Origin: Saccharospirillaceae bacterium
GTDB taxonomy: Bacteria; Pseudomonadota; Gammaproteobacteria; Pseudomonadales; Oceanobacteraceae
Direction: 5' to 3'
NCBI GenBank assembly: GCA_022448365.1
Contig: JAKVCS010000001.1
Location: forward strand, 248,001-312,000
Length of the DNA: 64,000 bases
Within the stretch, counting starts at the first letter, position 1; each line of letters starts with the position of its first letter. Under the pieces are notes generated by a model. The model did not search any database, was not told the origin of the DNA, and saw only the letters and a list, made by a program, of their open reading frames with translations. Positions 46,925 to 54,409 of this stretch are shown piece after piece. A program made the translations under genes and the position numbers.

Positions 46925-47042
46925 TAGTAAATCTGGCACATATGATGCTAAATCCATACATCAGCATCAAAGCAAACAGTCGGATGCCTGCAGCAAAGGG
47001 AACGCAGGAAGTAAGAAACTAAGGAAACGAAGGAGGACAATT

Positions 47043-47123
47043 ATGTCTGATTATATTGATGATCTGCTCGACGTTGGTTACGACGATTTTGACGACGATG
47101 TCGATGACGCAGTAGAGCTGTAA
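47043..47123 (+). CDS. 26-residue hyperacidic microprotein
   Basis: The peptide begins 'MSDYIDDLLDVGYDDFDDDV' and ends 'DDAVEL': 11 Asp, one Glu, no Lys or Arg, net charge about -12. The ATG has GGAGG six bases upstream, one of the best ribosome binding sites in the window, and a plausible promoter lies about 120 bases before it. An in-frame start at 46920 would give a basic, low-complexity extension, which is unlikely. It lies downstream of tRNA-Asp and ends 20 bases from the end of the convergent regulator gene. I know no family for it. Asp codons are a mix of GAT and GAC. Possible roles are an inhibitor that mimics nucleic acid, a metal-binding peptide, or a leader sensing aspartyl-tRNA; none is demonstrated. 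Confidence 0.6.
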   Translation: MSDYIDDLLDVGYDDFDDDVDDAVEL

Positions 47124-47143
47124 TGCTCTTGCACGCTGGCCAG

Positions 47144-48169
47144 CTAATTTAACCGGCCACGGGCATCTTCTCTGAAACGACCGGGCGCCTGCCCGGTCCA
47201 TCGTTTAAAGGCTCTCTGAAACGCAGCTGTCGAGCCAAACCCCAGCAGAAAAGCAATCTCCCCCAAGGTTAAGGTGGTATCACGCACATAGCTGACTGCC
47301 AGATCTCGCCGTGTATCGTTCATTACTTGCTGGAAACTGATGCCTTCGGCATTGAGACGCCGTCTAACCGTCCAGGGCGCCATATTCAAACGATGGGCAA
47401 CCATATCAAGCGTCGGCGTCTGACCTTTCAGCAGAGGTCCAATGGCGCGCTCAATCACCTCCCGAAAACTCAATCCCAGGCGCACACGCTCCAGTTCACG
47501 CTCAGCCAACTGTTTTAATCCCTGATACGTCGATGCACAACGATGGAGCGAAGGCAGTGCCAATGCCCAGTCGTGAATCACCACAGCGTTGCGTTCAGCA
47601 CCAAAACGCACATCACAATCAAAGTATTGATCATACTGATCACTGTATGACGGAGCGCGAAACTCAAACTCAACACGTTTCACCAGATCATCACGGCCAC
47701 TGAGCCATTGCAACATTCTCACCCAACCAGCCAGCACAGAATCAACCACAAACAGGTTGTATTCATTGTAAGGGCTTATCGAATAAAAATTGGCAACGCC
47801 ATCGCCATTTTCGAGATAAAAACCGGAGCGCCCTCGGGCATTGAAAGAAGATAACAATTCGAATTCAGCAATGGCTTTGCAGGCGACCCTGACATCGGGC
47901 GCAGTCTGAGCTACCAGCCCTGCCAACCCAAGGCTACCGGCTGAAGTCAAACGCCCCATTTCAAGACCCAACCATGGAATCTGATGTGCCTCGATACAAG
48001 CATGGCCCAAACGCATAAAGCGCGGAATACTGATACGGGCATCCGGTGAATTCAACTTCACCAGATCCATCTGATACTGATCAAACTGAGCAGCTGGATC
48101 TCCACCCAACGACTCCACCGCGCGTCCCATGACCTCAACAATTGCTACCGAAACGTCACCTAACTTCAT
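47144..48169 (-). CDS. AraC family transcriptional regulator
   Basis: A 341-residue regulator. The N-terminal two-thirds match the arabinose-binding-domain-like module found in OruR/ArgR-type AraC proteins ('GLEMGRLTSAGSLGLAGLVAQ', 'FSFNARGRSGFYLENGDG'-type region). The C-terminal HTH domain (about 255-341) has 'LTLGEIAFLLGFGSTAAFQRAFKRWTGQAPGRFRE', with both helix-turn-helix units. Its ligand and targets are unknown. It starts five bases after the stop of the upstream membrane-protein gene, so the two form an operon. It converges on the microprotein gene. Confidence 0.92.
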   Translation of the reverse strand: MKLGDVSVAIVEVMGRAVESLGGDPAAQFDQYQMDLVKLNSPDARISIPRFMRLGHACIEAHQIPWLGLEMGRLTSAGSLGLAGLVAQTAPDVRVACKAIAEFELLSSFNARGRSGFYLENGDGVANFYSISPYNEYNLFVVDSVLAGWVRMLQWLSGRDDLVKRVEFEFRAPSYSDQYDQYFDCDVRFGAERNAVVIHDWALALPSLHRCASTYQGLKQLAERELERVRLGLSFREVIERAIGPLLKGQTPTLDMVAHRLNMAPWTVRRRLNAEGISFQQVMNDTRRDLAVSYVRDTTLTLGEIAFLLGFGSTAAFQRAFKRWTGQAPGRFREDARGRLN

Positions 48170-48174
48170 AGTGA

Positions 48175-48981
48175 TCAGGCGTCAAAACTGTTGTCATCAG
48201 ATGCTGGAGGTGCCTCCTGCGACTGCTCCTCACCCTCATAAAAATCGAGTAAGAAACGATAAGAGAGCGATAGCATCACCAAGCCAACCAGAGTTGTCAG
48301 GTAAATGCCGAATGCCGCGAGGTAGTTCAGTAGTCCAGACGCATCCTGTGCAATAAAAGCCAGCCAGAACGGCAACGCCATAATAATCGGTACTACCCAA
48401 ACAACCACAACCAACCGACTGCCGTTACCCTTACTGATATCCCAGGCACGTGCCAAACCGGTTTGGGTACCCAGCGCAACTTCAGGCAAAGTAATCGACA
48501 ACCGCGACCAGATATACAATGTCAACATCACAGCCACAGCAACGGCGAATATCGTGCGCTCCGGCCCTACAAGCGCCATCAATCCCATCATCACCGAGGA
48601 AAACACGACCACACAACAAACGGTAATTTGCAGGCCACGCAACAAATAACGAAATTCATTACGTCCAAAGCCATGAATCGCATTGGCGTTCCAGCCCTCT
48701 TTCGGCAACAAGGTGAACCGGTGACAGGCCGTCGCCATCAATATACTGAGAACAATCGAGGCAACCACAAATATCAGCTGTTCAGGATGGAAAACCGGTA
48801 TCTCTGCATCCACATCGGCCGGGAAGAAATAATGACTGGCCCAATCGATTGCTGCAAGAATCAGCATCGCCGGCAAAAACATCCTGATGACATCGGCACG
48901 TTTTTCCCACAGTAACTCAACGGCTTCCTGAACAATGTCAACCACAGGCAGTTCAGCTTCCAGACCCAGACGACTTTTCAT
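48175..48981 (-). CDS. polytopic membrane protein of unknown function
   Basis: A 268-residue inner-membrane protein with about six hydrophobic segments (about 32-52, 68-88, 112-135, 140-160, 193-215, 222-245), a charged cytoplasmic N-terminus and a Glu/Ser-rich C-terminal tail. I recognise no domain. It is the first gene of an operon with the AraC regulator, which starts five bases after its stop. It comes just after the MMPL cluster but is separated from it by a strong terminator, so it must have its own promoter in the 48982-49072 gap. Confidence 0.8.
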   Translation of the reverse strand: MKSRLGLEAELPVVDIVQEAVELLWEKRADVIRMFLPAMLILAAIDWASHYFFPADVDAEIPVFHPEQLIFVVASIVLSILMATACHRFTLLPKEGWNANAIHGFGRNEFRYLLRGLQITVCCVVVFSSVMMGLMALVGPERTIFAVAVAVMLTLYIWSRLSITLPEVALGTQTGLARAWDISKGNGSRLVVVVWVVPIIMALPFWLAFIAQDASGLLNYLAAFGIYLTTLVGLVMLSLSYRFLLDFYEGEEQSQEAPPASDDNSFDA

Positions 48982-49004
48982 TCCATTCCTCGATTTAATG
49001 ACAC

Positions 49005-49058
49005 AAAAAAAGCGCTGCTATCTTAATGTGATTAACATCAAGCTAACACCGCTTTTTT
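49005..49058 (-). terminator. intrinsic terminator of the MMPL/DUF1329 cluster
   Basis: Read on the minus strand, AAAAAAGCG and CGCTTTTTT form a nine-pair outer stem with weaker internal pairing, and the right arm ends in a run of T. It starts 15 bases past the stop of the MMPL gene. Confidence 0.7.
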
Positions 49059-49072
49059 AATAGCTCAGCTAA

Positions 49073-51556
49073 TTAACCGGCTGGCGGTACATCACCATGA
49101 CGCTTGTTATGGCGCTTGATAATGCGCTCCGGACTGAGCAGGAAGTGAGCCAGCGCAGGCAGTAAGATCAGTGCACCCAGCATGTTCCATAGGAACATAA
49201 AGGTCAGCAAGATACCCATGTCAGCCTGAAACTTGATCGGCGAGAAGATCCAGGTGGTAACGCCTAATGCCAAAGTAATACCCGTAAAGCTCACTGCTTT
49301 ACCCGTGGATTTCAGTGTCTCGAGGAAAGACTCCTGCAACGACTTACCAGCGATAATCATGACTTCCAGACGGCTGTAGATATAGATACCGTAGTCAACA
49401 CCAATCCCCACACCCAGGGCGATAACCGGCAATGTTGCCACCTTCACACCGATACCCAAGTAGGTCATCAGCGCCTGACTCAGTACAGAAGTAAGAGCGA
49501 GCGGAATGATGATACAAGCAACGGCGGTGAACGATCGGAACGTTGCGAAACACAACAGGAACACAACCACGTACACAAAAATCAGCATGGTGTTCTGAGC
49601 TTCTGCAATAACCTGATTGGTTGCCGCTTCGATACCGGCATTACCTGACGCCAGCTGGAACCTTATCGGCACAGAATCAATCTCACCATCAGCGACAGCC
49701 TGGTCGATTTCAGAGATGCTGTAGCCAAAGTATTTCTGATCAACCTTATCGTCGTACTGAGCTTTAAAGTCTTCAACTGCTTTTACTGCGGTTTCCAACG
49801 TCTCAGCTTTGTGGTCATTCAGATAAACAATAACCGGTGCCATTGAACACTCCGAATTCAACAGCGAACTCGGGGCGCGCTGAATTGAAGTATTCAAAAT
49901 GGTCTGGTTACGTGACAACGCAGACCAGTTGAGGTTGCCCTCGTTCATCGCTTTCGTTACCAGCTTAGACACGGTTACCAAGGAGGTCGTCGATTGCACA
50001 CCCGGTACGTTTTCCATGTACCACATAAAGCGATCTACAGCGTCCATCACCTTGTAAGAGTTACATTGCTCTTTTGCCGTTTCCACCATCACAACCAACA
50101 GGTCGGAACTGGTGGAGTAATTACTCACCATAAAATCATTATCGAGGTTATAGCGCGAGTCGGCACGAAGTTCTGGCGCGCCTTTATCAAGATCCCCAAT
50201 TTTCAGATCCTGACTGACAAAGTAACCCCCAAAGGCCATCGCTATGGCAATAACAATAGGGAAAGGCGCAACTTTACGGGTCGCAAAGTGCGATAGAAAT
50301 TTCCACAGCTTCGGCTCGGATTTTTCGGTTTTCTCGGCGTGGCGGATGCCACTGGCACTGATGCCGATGTAAGACATGATGATCGGCAACAACACCAGAT
50401 TGGTGATAATGATCATTGCGACACCAACCGAGGCAGAAACCGCCAGCTCCTGAATCACGCCGATATCAATGAACAGCAGCGTCAGGAACCCCATCGCGTC
50501 ACTCATTAGCGCCAACATACCCGGAACGTACAAGCCACGGAACGCTTTACGCGCTGCCATCAGGCGGTTCTCACCTTTACCCGCTTCAATTGCGATACCA
50601 GATATAATCTGAACCGCATGACTGATACCAATCGCAAACACCAGGAAAGGCACCAGTACCGAATACAAATCAACGGTGTATCCCATCAGAGCCAAAGCAC
50701 CGAGCTGCCAGACAACTGCGATCAATGATGCCAGGATAGGAACAACGGTTCCTTTGATGCAACGAGAGTACAGGAACAACAAAACAGCCGTCGCACCCAT
50801 AGCCATCAGGAAGAAGATCGCTATTTTGCCAGCACCATCTAACAGATCACCGAGCTTTTTCGGCGTACCAGTGATGTAAATACGATAGTTTTGATCACCG
50901 TATTTGGTGCGTATTTTGTCTTCCAGATCATGGGAGAACTGTTGGTAATTCAGTTTTTCACCGGTATCCGGATCCTTCTCAACCAGAGGCACGTCAATAA
51001 TGGATGAGCGAAAATCATTAGAAACCAGACGTCCGACCTGACCGGATTTCAGCACGTTCTGACGCACCTGCTCCAGGCTGTCTTCCGAACCGTCGTAAGT
51101 ACTCGGAATAACCGGACCACCCTGAAAGCCCTCTTCCGTCACTTCAGTCCAGCGTACATTCGGCGTCCACAAAGACTTCATGCTCGAACGATCAACGCCT
51201 TTAACGAAGAAAACTTCATCGTTAATTTTACTCAGAGTTTCCATGTACTCTTTAGTGAAAATTTCGCCTTTAGTGGACTCAACCGAAATCTTTACGTTGG
51301 CAACGCCACTTTTCATCGAGTCTTTGTGTACCAGGAAGTTCTGGATGTACTCGTGATTCAGCGGGATGTATTTCTCAATGCTGGAGTCCAGTTTTACCTT
51401 AGTTAAACCGTAGGCAAAAACGGTGGTTAATGCCGTCAGAATCAGCAATACCAGAAACCGGTTATTAAAAAACAAACGCTCAAGCATGGGTTCGGCTTGC
51501 GGAGTCAGGATGAAATGCTCCGGCTCCGATGAGAAATGATGTTTTTGTTCAGCCAT
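49073..51556 (-). CDS. MMPL/RND superfamily exporter
   Basis: An 827-residue protein with the RND layout of 12 helices in two halves, each with one large periplasmic loop (about 65-245 and 455-650). Characteristic segments are 'KIAIFFLMAMGATAVLLFL', 'VLVPFLVFAIGISHAVQII', 'MSDAMGFLTLLFIDIG' and, in the second half, 'VIALGVGIGVDYGIYIYSRLEV', which contain the Asp residues of the MMPL proton relay. It is the patched/hopanoid-transporter-like group seen with YCF48 and DUF1329 genes in hydrocarbon- and steroid-degrading bacteria. The substrate is unknown, probably a hydrophobic molecule. It starts two bases after the YCF48 gene ends, as one operon. Confidence 0.92.
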   Translation of the reverse strand: MAEQKHHFSSEPEHFILTPQAEPMLERLFFNNRFLVLLILTALTTVFAYGLTKVKLDSSIEKYIPLNHEYIQNFLVHKDSMKSGVANVKISVESTKGEIFTKEYMETLSKINDEVFFVKGVDRSSMKSLWTPNVRWTEVTEEGFQGGPVIPSTYDGSEDSLEQVRQNVLKSGQVGRLVSNDFRSSIIDVPLVEKDPDTGEKLNYQQFSHDLEDKIRTKYGDQNYRIYITGTPKKLGDLLDGAGKIAIFFLMAMGATAVLLFLYSRCIKGTVVPILASLIAVVWQLGALALMGYTVDLYSVLVPFLVFAIGISHAVQIISGIAIEAGKGENRLMAARKAFRGLYVPGMLALMSDAMGFLTLLFIDIGVIQELAVSASVGVAMIIITNLVLLPIIMSYIGISASGIRHAEKTEKSEPKLWKFLSHFATRKVAPFPIVIAIAMAFGGYFVSQDLKIGDLDKGAPELRADSRYNLDNDFMVSNYSTSSDLLVVMVETAKEQCNSYKVMDAVDRFMWYMENVPGVQSTTSLVTVSKLVTKAMNEGNLNWSALSRNQTILNTSIQRAPSSLLNSECSMAPVIVYLNDHKAETLETAVKAVEDFKAQYDDKVDQKYFGYSISEIDQAVADGEIDSVPIRFQLASGNAGIEAATNQVIAEAQNTMLIFVYVVVFLLCFATFRSFTAVACIIIPLALTSVLSQALMTYLGIGVKVATLPVIALGVGIGVDYGIYIYSRLEVMIIAGKSLQESFLETLKSTGKAVSFTGITLALGVTTWIFSPIKFQADMGILLTFMFLWNMLGALILLPALAHFLLSPERIIKRHNKRHGDVPPAG

Positions 51557-51558
51557 TA

Positions 51559-52785
51559 TCAGAAGTCTCCTGCAGCCATACTCACGGTTTGATCAATTAG
51601 TTCACCGGTTGCGCTCAGCAGCTGGATACCCGCTTCACCGACCAGAATAAAGCTGCCATCTGAAGCTTCTGCAACAGCGGCGTAGGCTTTTCGGCCTTCG
51701 AGAATTAACGTACGACTTTTCTTTAATGCCTTATCAAACAAAATTGCAGAACCGCCATTACCAACCAGTACCGCATTTTTCAACCCAACAACACCGGACA
51801 GCAGAGTCTGCTCGCTACCCGTCATAATTTCGGTCCAGCTAATGCCCGCATCAGAAGAACTGTATACATGCCCCCGCAAACCGAACAATAATTGCTGATC
51901 ACCGACATTAATAAGGCTGAATAAAGAGCCCGCATAGGGTGACGGAATCGAATGCCAGGTTTCACCCAGATCGTCCGAACGCAGAATCATTCCCATTTCA
52001 CCAACCACAACCAACGAACGGTTACCCACTAGCGTTATAGAGTTCAGGTGGAATCGCTCCGGATTCGGCAGTCGGGCTGAAACATCTTTCCAGGTATTAC
52101 CGCCGTCGGAGGTGTAGAAGAACATTCCGTATGCACCCACGGCGAAACCTCGGCGGGCATCATAGAACCAAACGTCCAGAAATGGCTTGGTTGATCCAGT
52201 GCTGGCATCGTATTCGGCATCTTCGAGAGAATAAGTAGCGGCTTCCAGCGCCATTTCAGCTTCCTCGATCAGCACTGTGTTATTCGAAGCCTCTGCGGCA
52301 TCCAGTGCTACCTGAGACTGCTGCTTTTTATTTTTCGCAGCCGTAACAATCGCTTTGTTGGCGCTGTAACCATCGAACTGACGTTTCCAGCTTTGGCCAG
52401 AATCGTTCGACATAAGCACGACACCATCATGACCAACCGCCCAACCATGCTTAGCAGATGAAAAATAGACAGCGGTTAACGTCACACTGACAGGAACTCT
52501 TGCTTGCTGCCAGCTGCGGCCGTTGTCATCGGAATAGATGATATGACCATGACCACCGACCGCGACCAACCGCTGACCAGCACGAACAACGTCTAATAAT
52601 AATGTTTTATGGGCCTTGGAAGTTGAAGCCGCCGGCGTGTCCAGTGGATCTTTCCACTTCGCTTGACTGGCTTGAGCAAAAAACAGTTGAGAAAAAACCA
52701 AGGTCAGAATGACCCAAAACTGGCGTGAGCCTGAGCGATGTGCTTTCCCCAAAGCAGCATCCGGCTGAACCAAATTAAACCTCAT
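51559..52785 (-). CDS. YCF48-type beta-propeller protein with export signal
   Basis: A 408-residue protein with an N-terminal hydrophobic export segment (about 24-42, ending 'FAQASQA') and a beta-propeller built from Asp-box repeats: 'DNGRSWQQA', 'NDSGQSWKR', 'SDGGNTWKDV', 'DDLGETWHSI', 'SDAGISWTEI'. Proteins of this type (related to the photosystem II assembly factor YCF48) are periplasmic in heterotrophs and occur next to MMPL transporters, perhaps as scaffolds. A helical insert rich in Glu/Ala interrupts the propeller at about 145-185. It lies two bases ahead of the MMPL gene. Confidence 0.9.
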   Translation of the reverse strand: MRFNLVQPDAALGKAHRSGSRQFWVILTLVFSQLFFAQASQAKWKDPLDTPAASTSKAHKTLLLDVVRAGQRLVAVGGHGHIIYSDDNGRSWQQARVPVSVTLTAVYFSSAKHGWAVGHDGVVLMSNDSGQSWKRQFDGYSANKAIVTAAKNKKQQSQVALDAAEASNNTVLIEEAEMALEAATYSLEDAEYDASTGSTKPFLDVWFYDARRGFAVGAYGMFFYTSDGGNTWKDVSARLPNPERFHLNSITLVGNRSLVVVGEMGMILRSDDLGETWHSIPSPYAGSLFSLINVGDQQLLFGLRGHVYSSSDAGISWTEIMTGSEQTLLSGVVGLKNAVLVGNGGSAILFDKALKKSRTLILEGRKAYAAVAEASDGSFILVGEAGIQLLSATGELIDQTVSMAAGDF

Positions 52786-52969
52786 AAAGGGCTCCGTTCT
52801 TATACTAATGTCGGAAGGCAGCTAGTCTAGCCGACGATGTTATCAATGACTAACGCCCCGTTGTTACGAAATGTTAAGTCATTTCAGGTCTAATTTACGA
52901 CTTTCCGTATCGATTGTTCCAGATATGACAACGGAGGGGCAAAAGCACCATCCGCATCATACTTAAGGA

Positions 52970-54340
52970 TTAGCGACGACCACGTCGGCGTAATTCCGAA
53001 GGCGTAAAGTAACGCTCGCCCGGTGGCTTATCACTGAAATCAATGGTCTTCTGTTCTTCGTTATCCAAGCCTTGTACATGATAGCGCTTCGCTTTCAGAT
53101 CATGGAAAACATCCAGCGTTGTCCAGGTTACCGGTAACTCGTAGAACGTCTTAATGTAGGCCATATTCACTCGCCACAATTCACCAGCCGAATCGTACAA
53201 ATCACCAGCAGCAATACCCCACGTATCCTCATCAAGATAGAAGCGGCGTTTGTGATAAACATGGCGGCTACCCTCTTTCAGGGTAGCTTCAACAATCCAG
53301 ACACGGTGTTTCTCATACCGCGTAAAGTCTGGATTAAGATGACCCGGTTTAATCATGTCATCGTAACTGGTCTGATTAGAACTCAACTTGTAGTTGTTGT
53401 ACGGAATGAAAATTTCTTTTTTGCCGATCAGTTTCCAGTCGTAACGATCCGGAGCACCGTTAAACATATCGGTATCATCGGCATAACGCAGACCATCGGC
53501 GGCCGCGATTGGTGTGTCATAGGCCAGGTTGGGAGCACGGCGCACACGACGTTGACCCGCGTTGTATCCCCACGCTTGACGAGGCTCGTCAACCTGATTC
53601 AGAGTTTCGTGTACTAATACCGCACCACCAGCCAGACGCGCTGGAGCTTTGGTGAATGACAAGTAATAGAACAAAATATTGTCCAGATCATTGATGCTGC
53701 GATCCTGGCGGTAGTAGTTGAATTCAACTTCTTGCTGCACCGTCACCAACGAATAATCACCGTTAACCTGAACAGCAATTTCAGAAGCACGACGCGTCAG
53801 ATAGACACCGCGCCAGCGGGTTATGTGATTCCAGATCGCTTCCAGACCATTTTGAGCTATCGGAAAAGGAATACCACCGTAGGCATACAGCAGGCCGTTC
53901 CCATTTTCAGCCAGGTCAGCACGCAGAGCATTTTTATAGGTATTGTCATACACCCATTCCGGTGCAGCTGCAGTGCGACGGGTTTGATAGATTGGCATTT
54001 TGAAGGTATCAGGATACGTATCGAACAAGGCCCTTTGGCCATCGGTTAAAAATTCCTGATACTGCTTCACATTGGCCGCAGTAATGGTGAACAGAGGTTT
54101 GTCAGATGCGTAAGGGTCAGGGTGGTGCTGGCCAGCTTTTGAGTACTCCAGTGGCGGAAGGTTTAAGCCACCACGCCACGGTGGAATATCCCCACTTTTA
54201 TTACCCGCGCGTTCAGCCCCCAAAGGCGTTAATTCGTTTTTCAGGCGTTCGGCCTGCTCGACCGAAACAGCTGCGATTGACGACGGAGCTGCAAGAGACA
54301 GTGCCAACGCACCTGCCGCGATCCAATTATTTTTCTTCAT
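52970..54340 (-). CDS. DUF1329 family periplasmic protein
   Basis: A 456-residue secreted protein with a signal peptide ('WIAAGALALSLAAPSSIAA'), matching DUF1329: 'ELTPLGAERAGNKSGDIPPW' near the N-terminus, 'LYAYGGIPFPIAQNG', and 'RVWIVEATLKEGSRHVYHKRRFYLDED' later on. DUF1329 proteins are thought to have a LolA/LolB-like lipid-binding fold and usually accompany DUF1302 outer-membrane and MMPL proteins. It lies 184 bases upstream of the YCF48 gene and 68 bases downstream of pepN on the same strand. The usual DUF1302 gene is missing from this window. Confidence 0.93.
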   Translation of the reverse strand: MKKNNWIAAGALALSLAAPSSIAAVSVEQAERLKNELTPLGAERAGNKSGDIPPWRGGLNLPPLEYSKAGQHHPDPYASDKPLFTITAANVKQYQEFLTDGQRALFDTYPDTFKMPIYQTRRTAAAPEWVYDNTYKNALRADLAENGNGLLYAYGGIPFPIAQNGLEAIWNHITRWRGVYLTRRASEIAVQVNGDYSLVTVQQEVEFNYYRQDRSINDLDNILFYYLSFTKAPARLAGGAVLVHETLNQVDEPRQAWGYNAGQRRVRRAPNLAYDTPIAAADGLRYADDTDMFNGAPDRYDWKLIGKKEIFIPYNNYKLSSNQTSYDDMIKPGHLNPDFTRYEKHRVWIVEATLKEGSRHVYHKRRFYLDEDTWGIAAGDLYDSAGELWRVNMAYIKTFYELPVTWTTLDVFHDLKAKRYHVQGLDNEEQKTIDFSDKPPGERYFTPSELRRRGRR

Positions 54341-54383
54341 TTTGCGACCTCAAGACACCGCTTCAGCGGCTTATATGCGCTCA

Positions 54384-54409
54384 AGCATAAAGAATAAACG
54401 CTTTATGCT
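54384..54409 (-). other. hairpin between pepN and the DUF1329 gene
   Basis: AGCATAAAG and CTTTATGCT form a nine-pair stem around eight bases and start at the pepN stop codon; a CCGCTTCAGCGG near-palindrome follows at 54358-54369. No T-run follows, so this may attenuate or process a pepN-DUF1329 readthrough transcript. Confidence 0.45.

Noticed and set aside
47043-47123. The acidic peptide as a PqqA-type or other RiPP precursor
   Set aside because: It lacks the Glu/Tyr pair of PqqA and no modification enzyme, radical SAM protein or protease-transporter is nearby.
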